DNA of 64,000 bases, taken from the NCBI RefSeq assembly GCF_024494575.1, contig NZ_JANHDO010000001.1:744001-808000 (forward strand). The letters are read 5' to 3'. The DNA comes from Halorubrum salinum. GTDB lineage: Archaea; Halobacteriota; Halobacteria; Halobacteriales; Haloferacaceae. A program made the position numbers and the translations under genes. The notes beneath the pieces were generated by a model. The model was not told where the DNA came from. It ran no database searches and saw only the letters and a list, made by a program, of their open reading frames with translations. Below, in pieces: positions 50,297 to 58,212 of the stretch. Within the stretch, counting starts at the first letter, position 1, and each line of letters opens with the position of its first letter.

Positions 50297-52024
50297 ATGA
50301 CCGCAACACAAGCAGATCGGCGGATGACTCGACGGGGGGTAATGCGAGCGACGGCCGTCGGGATCGGCGCGGCGGCAGGAATGGGCGCGGTCGGATCGAC
50401 GGCGGGGACGGTCGAAGCGATCGACTGGAAAGACGCGGGAACAATCGCGGCGAGTGGACTCCTCGGCGGTCCGGTTGGGCTCGCGTGGGCAATTCGTGAG
50501 GTGACGGTTTCTAACTCGGAGCCGCTCGATGAGGGCCTTACTCCCGATGCGTACAAGCAGGCAGTCCTTGAGGCAGGGAAAGCCGCTCAAAGCCGAAATG
50601 CGTCGACGATTATAGACAACCAAAATCTACTGTCGGGCGCAGAGAATATCGCATACACCGAAGGCAAAATAGCGGCTCTCGAAGCATTGAACAATCAAAA
50701 AAGCGAATCTGAGGTATTGTCTGCGGCCACTACCGCGGTCGATTCTCACGCGACAATTGTTAAGAAGAATCTGTTAAAATCGTGGAACGAATCGGTCAAT
50801 CAGGTTGAATCTCTGAATAGTCGCGCGTCCGAATTCACCGATGTTGATCCGCCTCTAACCTTACGCTGGTCGATTGATGGGGGTTCCGCTGGTACCAGAC
50901 CAATCCTGCACAATACTGTTTCCCATACGCTCCCGGATGGCTCTACGTTCGACCTAGAGCAGATCGAGGGTGAAGATGAAGGATACAAACTGAGTCCTGT
51001 GTCTGCTTCGTCTGAATCCGTCGGAGTTGTGTTCGTAGGAGCCAGTGGTATCGATCTTCTCTATCTGGAATTTGCTGATTGGGGTTCTATATTCGACTCC
51101 ATGACGAGCACGTTCGAAAACGTTCGATCTGGTATCTCCACATGGGTCAGCAGCGTTTACGGCGACGTTCAGAGTGGAGAGATAGAAATATCGGAACTGA
51201 TCACTCCACAAGATCGCGCGGCGATGCTTTCAGAAGAGGAATCGGAAGCGCAAGCGATCGCAGATCTGGCCGCGCTGAATATCCCAGTTGACTCCGAGCG
51301 CGAGGCAACGGTAACGGTCTCAGAGACGGGAGCAACGCTCACGGGGACGCTCGGGCTGACGGACTCGTCGGATGGACCGATCGAAGCGGGAACGACGTAC
51401 GATCCGAGCACCTTCGCGGGCGACGTGTATCTGACGGCCGACGTGAGTCAAATAACGGGGACGTGGGACGCCTTCGAGACGGGCGTCGACGGCGGGACGA
51501 TCACTCTCACGAGCGAACCCTACGAGGGGACGGTTCTGGACGTGACGACAACGGCAGGCGAGACCATCTCGATCCCGGCGAGCGACTGGACCGACAACGG
51601 GGACGGGACGTACTCGTACGACGCGAGCGGCGACCTAGAGACGGCCATCACCGAGGTTCAGTCAGTCGGGTATGCGTCCGCGTCGAGTGAGACAAACTAC
51701 GAGACGATCGAACTCTCCAAGACGTTCACCGTCGACGCGCTCACGAACCGAGAGACCGGCGAGGAGGAATCGACGGCGACGTTCGACTCGTCAGAGCCGC
51801 AGACCGACTCGAACTACATCACTCAGGAGGAGTGGGACCAGCTCGAAGCACAGAATCAGGAACTCATAGACAAATACGAGGAGTCACAGAACGACGGCGG
51901 CGGGGGCGGAGCCGGTGCGGGCTTCTTCGATGGAGGCTCACCGGACATCGGTCTCATCGCCGCGGTGCTCGGCGGGCTCGGCGTGGTGTACGCGTTGTTC
52001 GTCGACGGCGGAGGTGGGTCGTAG
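50297..52024 (+). CDS. Pleolipovirus spike protein (VP4-like), Tat-exported
   Basis: A 575-residue surface protein. The N terminus has a Tat signal (MTRRGVMRATAVGIGAAAGMG, about 12-32). A long extracellular domain follows, with AT-richer central part, and then Thr/Gly beta-rich segments (VSETGATLTGTLGL; NGDGTYSYDASGDLETAI). The C-terminal end carries a coiled coil (QEEWDQLEAQNQELIDKYEES), a Gly-rich linker and the anchor helix IGLIAAVLGGLGVVYALFVDG. This is the layout of pleolipovirus receptor-binding/fusion spikes. A copy of the 14-base word starts at codon 2. Confidence 0.82.
   Translation: MTATQADRRMTRRGVMRATAVGIGAAAGMGAVGSTAGTVEAIDWKDAGTIAASGLLGGPVGLAWAIREVTVSNSEPLDEGLTPDAYKQAVLEAGKAAQSRNASTIIDNQNLLSGAENIAYTEGKIAALEALNNQKSESEVLSAATTAVDSHATIVKKNLLKSWNESVNQVESLNSRASEFTDVDPPLTLRWSIDGGSAGTRPILHNTVSHTLPDGSTFDLEQIEGEDEGYKLSPVSASSESVGVVFVGASGIDLLYLEFADWGSIFDSMTSTFENVRSGISTWVSSVYGDVQSGEIEISELITPQDRAAMLSEEESEAQAIADLAALNIPVDSEREATVTVSETGATLTGTLGLTDSSDGPIEAGTTYDPSTFAGDVYLTADVSQITGTWDAFETGVDGGTITLTSEPYEGTVLDVTTTAGETISIPASDWTDNGDGTYSYDASGDLETAITEVQSVGYASASSETNYETIELSKTFTVDALTNRETGEEESTATFDSSEPQTDSNYITQEEWDQLEAQNQELIDKYEESQNDGGGGGAGAGFFDGGSPDIGLIAAVLGGLGVVYALFVDGGGGS
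50300..50313 (+). repeat. 14-base provirus word, exact copy 3
   Basis: accgcaacacaagc in codons 2-6 of the spike gene, read in a different phase from copy 2 (T-A-T-Q-A). Confidence 0.9.
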
Positions 52025-52025
52025 C

Positions 52026-52205
52026 ATGGTCAACCCGCTGACGCCGTACCTGTCGATTGTCTCGTTCGCGGTTGAGCCCGTCCTGAAGCTCGGCTTCGCC
52101 GCGGTCGTCGTCGGAATCGTGATGATAGCGTTCGGCTACGATCCGATCGGGCTCGCGTTCAGCGCGATCGAGTCGGCCGTTCGCTCGGCGATACCGGGTA
52201 TCTGA
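52026..52205 (+). CDS. 59-residue membrane protein
   Basis: A short ORF after the spike: MVNPLTPYLSIVSFAVEPVLKLGFAAVVVGIVMIAFGYDPIGLAFSAIESAVRSAIPGI (read in pieces) has a single strong helix and an amphipathic C terminus. It starts two bases after the spike stop. Small membrane proteins at this position occur in pleolipovirus gene clusters. Function is not known. Confidence 0.65.
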   Translation: MVNPLTPYLSIVSFAVEPVLKLGFAAVVVGIVMIAFGYDPIGLAFSAIESAVRSAIPGI

Positions 52206-52207
52206 CC

Positions 52208-52792
52208 ATGCGCCGAATTCTGATTCTTTGTGTTGCGGTGAGCCTCACAGCCGCTTGTGTTGCGGTCGGCGGAGCGGCCGCGCAGGGGACGAACGAGAGT
52301 GACGCCGATCCCGGTCTCGAAACGAACACGTCGGTCAACGTCGCGGAGCCCGAGACGTACGCCCAGGAGATCGACGCACAGACGCGTCTCGTCTCGTGGG
52401 AGTACGATTACGACCGCGACGGCTTCACGCTGTTATTCGAGACAGACGACTCGACACGTATCACGCTTACTGAAGCGGTCCAGTTCGGTGAAGGGTCCGG
52501 TTCCGGCCGGATCTACCAGCATCGACTCCCGGAGGGTCAGACCGAGGTGTTCGTCGCGGTCCCGCTCCGAGCGGGGCAGGCGGCCGTGACCATGACCACG
52601 CCCGGATCGATAGCGAACAACCGGTTCAGCTACGTCTCGACGGGACAGACGAGTCCGAACCGTCCGCCGATCGACTACGAGCGAGCGCAGTTACTCGTTA
52701 TCTTGTCGGCGTTCGGCGGAGCCGGCCTCACGTATCGCGTCGTGAAGTACCGTCGCGAGGACGAACAGAAGGAGGTCGAGCAGATCCTATGA
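52208..52792 (+). CDS. Secreted membrane-anchored protein of the structural operon
   Basis: A 194-residue protein with a signal peptide (ILILCVAVSLTAACVAVGGAAAQ, about 4-26), an extracellular domain (27-155) that looks beta-rich, and a C-terminal anchor LLVILSAFGGAGLTYRVVKYRRE. It corresponds by order and topology to the ORF after the spike in pleolipoviruses. Two copies of the 14-base word, one exact, lie inside the signal-peptide coding part on the minus strand. Its stop overlaps the next gene (ATGA). Confidence 0.75.
   Translation: MRRILILCVAVSLTAACVAVGGAAAQGTNESDADPGLETNTSVNVAEPETYAQEIDAQTRLVSWEYDYDRDGFTLLFETDDSTRITLTEAVQFGEGSGSGRIYQHRLPEGQTEVFVAVPLRAGQAAVTMTTPGSIANNRFSYVSTGQTSPNRPPIDYERAQLLVILSAFGGAGLTYRVVKYRREDEQKEVEQIL
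52226..52239 (-). repeat. 14-base provirus word, 12/14 match
   Basis: On the minus strand accgcaacacaaag; it agrees in 12 of 14 positions and is 14 bases left of an exact copy in the signal-peptide coding segment. Confidence 0.5.
52253..52266 (-). repeat. 14-base provirus word, exact copy 4
   Basis: accgcaacacaagc on the minus strand inside the signal-peptide coding part of the 52208-52792 gene. Confidence 0.9.
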
Positions 52793-53568
52793 ACGTCGAC
52801 AACGCGAGCGGATGGCTCCGTGAGAACAAGATCCTCGTCGCCGGGCTTGTGTTGCTGTACGTCGCGGGAGCGGAACAACTGGGGTACGCGTACGTGTGGG
52901 AGATCGACGGCTTCGGCGTCGTCGCGACCGCGGGCGTCGTGGTCGCCGTCGCAGGATACATCGCCGGTGGCTACGTCGCCAATCTCCTTCCCGACGAGGA
53001 GGGAATCTATCTCGTCGCGTTCGACGCGAGCGACGACACCGGCGGCTCAGTCTACGAACTCAGCGAAGACCAGTTCGCGGACATGGAGGTGTTCGCGGGG
53101 ACGCTGTTCGAGTGGCCGGTCGCCAAGCGCGTGTACGAGGTTCGCGAGTATCGACCCGAGGATAACGTCGCGGTCGCCAACTGGCGGGAGTCGGTCGCCG
53201 GTTCACAGCTGGCCGGCGACGTGAACGTGGCCGACGCGTTCGACCAGATCGCGGAACTCCGCGACGAGTTCGAGCGGGACGCGCGTCGAGGGCGACGTAT
53301 CAAGCGACGGCTCCGGTCGATCACGCGGACGATCGACCGCCGTCGGCTCGAAGACCAAGAGGCGATACTCGATCCGACGCTGACGCCGTCGTTCGACGAC
53401 GAGGAGGCGACGATCTCGGCGGTTATCGCCGACGAGCTACCCGAGGACCTGAAACCCGAGAGCATGAAAGCCGGAGACACTCCGAACACCGAGACGAACG
53501 GCCACGGCGAGACGATCGGCTTCGAGCTGCTAGACGAGGCCGAGGCGCTGGAGGTGGACGATGTCTAG
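52789..53568 (+). CDS. Membrane protein with cytoplasmic coiled coil (structural operon)
   Basis: A 259-residue protein with two N-terminal helices (ILVAGLVLLYVAGAEQLGYAYVW and VVATAGVVVAVAGYIAGGYVANLL). A soluble domain (70-160) is followed by a basic coiled-coil stretch (RDEFERDARRGRRIKRRLRSITRTIDRRRL, about 157-187) and an acidic tail. This is the pleolipovirus ORF7-like position. The Arg-rich helix could contact genome DNA or the ATPase. It overlaps neighbours at both ends. Confidence 0.72.
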   Translation: MNVDNASGWLRENKILVAGLVLLYVAGAEQLGYAYVWEIDGFGVVATAGVVVAVAGYIAGGYVANLLPDEEGIYLVAFDASDDTGGSVYELSEDQFADMEVFAGTLFEWPVAKRVYEVREYRPEDNVAVANWRESVAGSQLAGDVNVADAFDQIAELRDEFERDARRGRRIKRRLRSITRTIDRRRLEDQEAILDPTLTPSFDDEEATISAVIADELPEDLKPESMKAGDTPNTETNGHGETIGFELLDEAEALEVDDV

Positions 53569-53824
53569 GTTCCAACCCCGCCGGAGCGACCCGTACGGCC
53601 CATCCGATGATTCCAACTGGCAGGTGTTCTTTATCACCCTCTCACACGGCCTACTGGTGATTATCGGGTGGTCCGTTATGTCGGGAACGCCAGAAGGGTC
53701 GGCACTCAGTACCACCGCCGGCCTGCTGCTGATCGTCGCGATGGTCAACGGAGTCGGGTGGCTAATGGAACTGTTCAATCGATCCATGCTGAGAGTCGAA
53801 ACGAGGGGGTACGATGAGCGATAA
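53561..53824 (+). CDS. Small two-helix membrane protein of the structural operon
   Basis: An 87-residue product with a soluble lead (MSRFQPRRSDPYGPSDDSNW) and two hydrophobic helices (FFITLSHGLLVIIGWSVM and TTAGLLLIVAMVNGVGWLMELF). Its start overlaps the end of the previous gene and its stop overlaps the ATPase start (ATGA), as expected within one transcript. No family is recognised. It is likely an envelope or assembly protein. Confidence 0.65.
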   Translation: MSRFQPRRSDPYGPSDDSNWQVFFITLSHGLLVIIGWSVMSGTPEGSALSTTAGLLLIVAMVNGVGWLMELFNRSMLRVETRGYDER

Positions 53825-54905
53825 GTCGTCGGCGTACGCGGCGGCTGAACTCGGCTCGAAGCTCCGCGGCGAGGACCCGGGCGAGCACGTCCGCTCGTAC
53901 GCGGGACTCATCGACGACCGGCAGACGCTCCGCGTGCTCAACTACTACGACGGGCTCCTCGACGAGCCGATCGAGGAAACGCGGATCGGCCGGCTCATCA
54001 TCTCGAACGCGGCGACCGAGACGATCGACGGTGCGGTGCGCCACGGCTCGGTGTCGCAGATGAAGTCGGCGACCGGGCTCACGGGCCAAGAGCGCGAGGG
54101 CGGCGACCTGTACCGCGACGCCGCGGAGGAACTCTCACACGAGGGAGCGATCGGGCTCGTCTTCGGCGCTCCGGGAAGCGGGAAGACCGCGACGACGCTG
54201 GACGTGGCGATGGCGTGGAAGATTCGAACGGGCGGCGCGCTCATCGGAAACACGTCGTGGGATGGCTTCGACCGCGTCGTGCGCTCCGACCGCGAGATGC
54301 TCGAAGCGATGGCGTCGATCAAAGGCCCGGTGCTCGCGATCCTCGATGAGATCGCACAGGAACTCTCGGGGTTCGGCTCGGGGAACAAGGCGGCCGAGCA
54401 GTTCTCTGATTCGTTGCTTTTCATCCGCAAGAAGGAGGCGAAACACGGTCCGCATCCGAAACGCGGGAGCGTGCTGCTCGTCGGGCACACGCGGACGAAA
54501 ACGGCGAAATCGATTCGTCGAGTCGCGTCGCTCGCGATCGAAAAGCCGTCGCGCTCCGATCCCGGCCGGGCTCGGCTCTTGGAGAGCGAGGGCGGCAAGG
54601 ACGTATGGGACGATGCGGCCGACTACAAGGGTCTGACCGACACCGCAGAAGACTACCCGGAACACGAGCCCAGCGAGTTCGAGATCGAACTCGTCGACGA
54701 CGGCGACGACGGTGAGGCGGTCGACGCCGATTCGGTCCGGCGCGAGGAAGCCGTGAGCAAAGCGATCCGCGCGGTGGAGAATCACGGCATGACGTACGCC
54801 GAGGCGGGCGATCTCGTGGGATACTCCGCGGCGTGGGTGTCGGACCGCATGGCTGAATACAGGAACGGCGACCACGGCGAGGTGGTGAACGATGCTGTCG
54901 CGTGA
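53814..54905 (+). CDS. Pleolipovirus VP8-like ATPase with C-terminal HTH
   Basis: A 363-residue P-loop protein. Walker A VFGAPGSGKTATTL (about 116-129) is followed by a Walker B strand VLAILDEIAQ (about 173-182) and VLLVGHTRTKT. The C-terminal part (GMTYAEAGDLVGYSAAWVSDRMAEY, about 326-350) looks like a helix-turn-helix. In pleolipoviruses this gene ends the conserved cluster and encodes a putative NTPase thought to act in DNA packaging or budding. The HTH suggests sequence-specific DNA contact. Confidence 0.8.
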   Translation: MSDKSSAYAAAELGSKLRGEDPGEHVRSYAGLIDDRQTLRVLNYYDGLLDEPIEETRIGRLIISNAATETIDGAVRHGSVSQMKSATGLTGQEREGGDLYRDAAEELSHEGAIGLVFGAPGSGKTATTLDVAMAWKIRTGGALIGNTSWDGFDRVVRSDREMLEAMASIKGPVLAILDEIAQELSGFGSGNKAAEQFSDSLLFIRKKEAKHGPHPKRGSVLLVGHTRTKTAKSIRRVASLAIEKPSRSDPGRARLLESEGGKDVWDDAADYKGLTDTAEDYPEHEPSEFEIELVDDGDDGEAVDADSVRREEAVSKAIRAVENHGMTYAEAGDLVGYSAAWVSDRMAEYRNGDHGEVVNDAVA

Positions 54906-55094
54906 ATCGACAGACGCGACGGCGGTTCACTCGTTCATTCAGACGCCCGCCCCGGCGCATACCTCTGTTTATACGCGTGCGATCCGGGCGGGGTGTGTGT
55001 ATCCGCGGGGGCCCGCGCGGCCGGGGTTCGATCGATTTTCGATCGCCGACGCCGATCATCTCGACATCCAACCGCAACCCAAACGAGGATCGTC
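54906..55094. other. Gap with promoter and AT-spaced hairpin
   Basis: A 189-bp interval holding a tttatac box near 54970, the stem cgatcga-ttt-tcgatcg (55029-55045), and a 12/14 copy of the 14-base word (55071-55084). An ORF starting at 54902 spans it but has Arg-rich low-complexity composition and is rejected. Confidence 0.5.
55071..55084 (+). repeat. 14-base provirus word, 12/14 match
   Basis: accgcaacccaaac, two changes from the exact word, ending 11 bases before GTG 55095. Confidence 0.45.
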
Positions 55095-55499
55095 GTGAGC
55101 TACGATCCGGCGATCGTCGGTCGGTACGGGAAGCTCGTCGAGCTGTGGGCGACGAATCGCTACCCGCTGACGTTGGATTATCCGGTCGTGGACGGGCTCA
55201 AGTTCGACGCGAGCGACGAGGACGGCCGCCCGTGGGATGTGAAGGGCTCGATGACGAACGGCGTCCGACCGACGTTCAAGTTCTGGGAGGACCAACACGA
55301 GACGCTCGCGGACGCTGACGGTGGGTATGCGCTCGTGTGGTACCGAGCGGAGGGACGAGAGATAACCGTCGTGTCGTCGCGGACGATTCGCGCTCGGGAT
55401 TTAGAAATCACGAACTGGACAAACCCCGGCGAAACGCACTATCGGAGTCACTCGCGGGAAGCGCAGATCCCTTCCAAACGACTTCGAGATGCTAAATAA
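55095..55499 (+). CDS. PD-(D/E)XK-like protein of the provirus
   Basis: A 134-residue protein starting at GTG 55095. The stretch YPVVDGLKFDASDEDGRPWDVKGSMTNG (about 25-52) has an Asp and a later D-x-K placed as in PD-(D/E)XK nucleases: a beta hairpin with acidic residue followed by DVK. Further strands (YALVWYRAEGREITVVSS) fit the fold. It could be a nuclease for replication, resolving or degrading host DNA. No named homologue is recalled, so this is inferred from motif placement. Confidence 0.62.
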   Translation: MSYDPAIVGRYGKLVELWATNRYPLTLDYPVVDGLKFDASDEDGRPWDVKGSMTNGVRPTFKFWEDQHETLADADGGYALVWYRAEGREITVVSSRTIRARDLEITNWTNPGETHYRSHSREAQIPSKRLRDAK

Positions 55500-55533
55500 G
55501 AGCAATTCTAGTATTTGAGTGGGTTGAGTATAG

Positions 55534-56139
55534 CTATGATTCTGTTTCTATATCTTTCCCAACATCTACACCTTTGATATATGCAAATCCTATTATAAGA
55601 AGAACCATGATTAATGCAAACCCGAGTGGTATTCCGTTTTCGCTTGGTAGATCCAATGACAGTAAAAATTTCAATATACTTGATATTACAAGGAATGCTG
55701 TTGTAGCCGGTCCAGCGAAAACAGTCATAATCTTGGTAAAATCTTCGTCATTCGGGATGGCCGGAGAAAGATGCATAACAAGCGCGAAGAGGGCAGTGAT
55801 AATAACAATCACTGGATAGGGCAACAAGATACCAATCTCTCCTAGTGACACCCCTTGCTCAAACGTGAAGAAGATCGATTGTGAGAATATCCCTATGAAA
55901 AATCCTGTTGCGAAATTTATATGTATGCTGTTCTGCTCCCTCAGAGACCGCCCAATATAGTGGCCCGTTCCCAAACCGGCAGCTGCTAGTGTGAATGGCT
56001 GGATATACTGATTGAATAATTGTGTCTCAGACACAGTGCCCTGAATAGCTATTCCGATTACTGTAGCCACTAAAACTAGTAGGAATCCGCCAACAATCAA
56101 TAAAACTCGATCAAAGATGGATAGGTTCTTTTCAGACAT
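55534..56139 (-). CDS. AT-rich polytopic membrane protein (cargo)
   Basis: A 201-residue protein with about five or six hydrophobic helices (VLLIVGGFLLVLVATVIGIAI; TGFFIGIFSQSIFFTF; GEIGILLPYPVIVIITALFALVM; and others). Acidic residues are few. The gene is strikingly AT-rich compared with everything else in the window, with Lys/Ile/Asn codons ending in A or T, so it was acquired recently from a low-GC source. It lies against the direction of the structural operon. Superinfection exclusion or defence are possible but unproven roles. Confidence 0.72.
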   Translation of the reverse strand: MSEKNLSIFDRVLLIVGGFLLVLVATVIGIAIQGTVSETQLFNQYIQPFTLAAAGLGTGHYIGRSLREQNSIHINFATGFFIGIFSQSIFFTFEQGVSLGEIGILLPYPVIVIITALFALVMHLSPAIPNDEDFTKIMTVFAGPATTAFLVISSILKFLLSLDLPSENGIPLGFALIMVLLIIGFAYIKGVDVGKDIETES

Positions 56140-56289
56140 ATCTCACATCAGGTAATCATATGGTATAAATCATGTCATGGAGACAGTACAAATCCGTGAT
56201 TCAAAACCTGTCGAATTTTACAGCGGTTCTTGTTCTGTAGCCGATTGGGTTTCTGTGATCTTCGTGGAAACGGTGCAGGTACCTTAGCT

Positions 56290-56307
56290 GTGTGGCCTTA
56301 GCCACAC
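56290..56307. promoter_or_regulatory. Perfect hairpin in the non-coding region after rep
   Basis: GTGTGGC-ctta-GCCACAC, seven-base arms and a four-base loop. It may be the rep operon terminator or part of an origin; no T-run follows. Confidence 0.5.
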
Positions 56308-56376
56308 CCCTAACTGTCGACCGACCCCCCGGTGTCGGTTCGGCGGCGACGAGCAGCTCGTCGAGCCCAGATCTGC

Positions 56377-56390
56377 GCTTGTGTTGCGGT
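56377..56390 (-). repeat. 14-base provirus word, exact copy 5
   Basis: accgcaacacaagc on the minus strand in non-coding DNA downstream of rep. Confidence 0.9.
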
Positions 56391-56488
56391 CGAGATCGTC
56401 GCGAAGCCGTCGGTCGAGAGGGTCGATCGAGGCGGAAACGGCCGCAAAAAGAGGTGCAGAGTAGTGTTGCCACTCACGAGAGGCCGCG

Positions 56489-58102
56489 CTACCGGAGGGT
56501 TTGGCCCCTCCCCCACGCGCCTCGCGCCGGCCGGATCTTCGGTCCCGCGTCGTCGCGGTAGTGCGTCACCGCCTCTTTCAGCCGCTCCGGATCGCGACCC
56601 GCGTCGGTCCAGTACCGCTTGAGCCGAGTGACAAGTTCCGACCACGATTCATCCGCGAGGTTCCCCATCCGCACCCGGAGGTTCGCCTCGCGCTCGTCGA
56701 TGTGAATCCCGTTCGACTGGCAAAACGCGATGAGTTCGTCCGTGCGGTCATCGAGCGACGCACGCTGCGCGTTTTCGACCGCGTGCGCCGCCGTGCTCAC
56801 GGCGTTTCTGACGCCCTCACGTGCGTCGTCAACCGCCTCGACAACCTGCTCGGCGACGTAGTGCGACCGCAACGCGACCGAGCCCTGCTCGCGCACGACC
56901 ATGTCCTCGATCCGCCGGAGCCCCCGCCGCACGCTGTCGGGGTGCCAGTCGTGTTCGTCCGCGATATCCGTGGGCGACACGTCGCCGCCGTCGGAGACGA
57001 GCGTTTTCAGCGAATCCCATTCGACCGGCGAGAAGCCGTCGGCGAGCTGGCGCACGACGACGTTCCGCTGGTCGCTCTCGACGCGTTCGAGGTTCAGCGG
57101 AAGCACGCGAGACCGGTCGACCGTCGCCGGCTCGAAATACTCGTCCTCGACGAACGTTCGACCGCCCGAGTCATCGTCGAGCGGCTGGGTCGGGAGTCCC
57201 GCCTCGTTGAGCGTCGCGAGGACCGCCTCTTCGAGTTCCGTCGAGATCTCGTCGTGGTCGATCGGCCGGAGCGTCTCGTCCCATCGTTTCACTTGATACG
57301 CCGCTTCGACCTTCGGGTGCGCGAGCGGGTGATCGTCGGGAAGCGACTCCGCTTGTCGAGAGTAGTAGTGTTTGATCTCCTTCGGTATCCGGTGGTCCGG
57401 GAAGCACTCGCGCGTCCGCCTCGGTCCGAGCGTCACCGTGTGCATATACCCGGATCGCTCCGTGTCGTCCTGTTTCAGTTCGCGGTATCCCGACCGGTCG
57501 CTTTCGAGGAGATGGCCCATCCGCGCGAGCGGTCCCTCGCGGGCGTGAACCGGTCCAGACACGTCTCTGTGGAGACGGACGTACCGCGCGGCGTCGAGCA
57601 CGACGCTGTACTCTTCGCGACGGTTCGCGAAGTGCATCGGATCGAGCGTCACCGCGCCGGCCGCGCGGTGGATGATCGTCTCGATCATGTCGAACTCGAC
57701 GTTCGCCGCGTTCACGCGGACGTTGACCGCGTCGCCGAGATCCCAGAGCGGCCGAGCGACGCTTTTCCCGCTCTTGGATTCAAGCCCGCGCCACCGCGGC
57801 TGAATGTGTGCTTTCACCTTGCGCTCGCCGATCTCGTCGTCTGCGGCGACGGCGTTCAGCCGGAACTCACGAAGGGTGTCGAACTCGACGGGCGTCCCGT
57901 CGGGTGTCTCGCCGCCGTCGGGCGGGGCGAGCCCGGATTCTTGGTACGACAGCGTGACCTGCCACCGCTCGCCGTCGAGCTGGAAGCTCCCGCGTCGGCT
58001 CCCGGTCGCGTCACAGAGGCGCGCCGCACCGAACCACGCGCTGAGTCCGCTATAGACGTAGTTCGCCATGTACTCGTGCGGGGCAGTCTCGACGGCCTTC
58101 AT
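56489..58102 (-). CDS. Pleolipovirus-type replication protein candidate
   Basis: A 537-residue protein starting at ATG 58102. The N-terminal half is unlike any enzyme I recognise. The C-terminal part has a winged-helix region SPVEWDSLKTLVSDGGDVSPTDIADEHDWHPDSVRRGLRRIEDMVVREQG (about 360-410, read in pieces) followed by a helical dimer-like stretch. I recall a large protein of this kind in betapleolipoviruses and related proviruses, where it is the probable Rep instead of a rolling-circle Rep. It lies in a leftward operon with a small zinc finger and a membrane protein. No HUH or primase motif is visible. Confidence 0.65.
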   Translation of the reverse strand: MKAVETAPHEYMANYVYSGLSAWFGAARLCDATGSRRGSFQLDGERWQVTLSYQESGLAPPDGGETPDGTPVEFDTLREFRLNAVAADDEIGERKVKAHIQPRWRGLESKSGKSVARPLWDLGDAVNVRVNAANVEFDMIETIIHRAAGAVTLDPMHFANRREEYSVVLDAARYVRLHRDVSGPVHAREGPLARMGHLLESDRSGYRELKQDDTERSGYMHTVTLGPRRTRECFPDHRIPKEIKHYYSRQAESLPDDHPLAHPKVEAAYQVKRWDETLRPIDHDEISTELEEAVLATLNEAGLPTQPLDDDSGGRTFVEDEYFEPATVDRSRVLPLNLERVESDQRNVVVRQLADGFSPVEWDSLKTLVSDGGDVSPTDIADEHDWHPDSVRRGLRRIEDMVVREQGSVALRSHYVAEQVVEAVDDAREGVRNAVSTAAHAVENAQRASLDDRTDELIAFCQSNGIHIDEREANLRVRMGNLADESWSELVTRLKRYWTDAGRDPERLKEAVTHYRDDAGPKIRPARGAWGRGQTLR

Positions 58103-58212
58103 CGCGATGGCACCTCTCTGTCGAGATAGCATCCGGCACACTCGGCTCGGTCTTCGGAGCGGACTCGAACGGAGGGGCGAACGCGCCCGCACGTCTCGCA
58201 CGCACGGCTCAC
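58099..58212 (-). CDS. 37-residue zinc-ribbon microprotein upstream of rep
   Basis: The product starts at GTG 58212: VSRACETCGRVRPSVRVRSEDRAECAGCYLDREVPSR (read in pieces). Two CxxC pairs (Cys5, Cys8, Cys26, Cys29) form a clear zinc ribbon. Its stop overlaps the rep ATG (ATGA), and its start overlaps the end of the membrane gene, so translation coupling is the main evidence. Possible Rep partner or regulator. Confidence 0.6.
   Translation of the reverse strand: MSRACETCGRVRPSVRVRSEDRAECAGCYLDREVPSR

Larger units (their letters stand above)
56140..56488. other. 349-bp non-coding region with hairpins and a 14-base word
   Basis: Between the AT-rich membrane gene and the rep gene end. It holds GTGTGGC-ctta-GCCACAC (56290-56307), CGACGAGC-a-GCTCGTCG (56347-56363) and an exact copy of the 14-base word (56377-56390). 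No gene is credible. A replication or regulatory role is plausible because of the cluster of structured elements next to rep. Confidence 0.55.

Noticed and set aside
54902-55318. 138-codon ORF after the ATPase
   Set aside because: Arg-rich, no motif, and it overlaps the PD-(D/E)XK-like gene in another frame which has coherent protein features.
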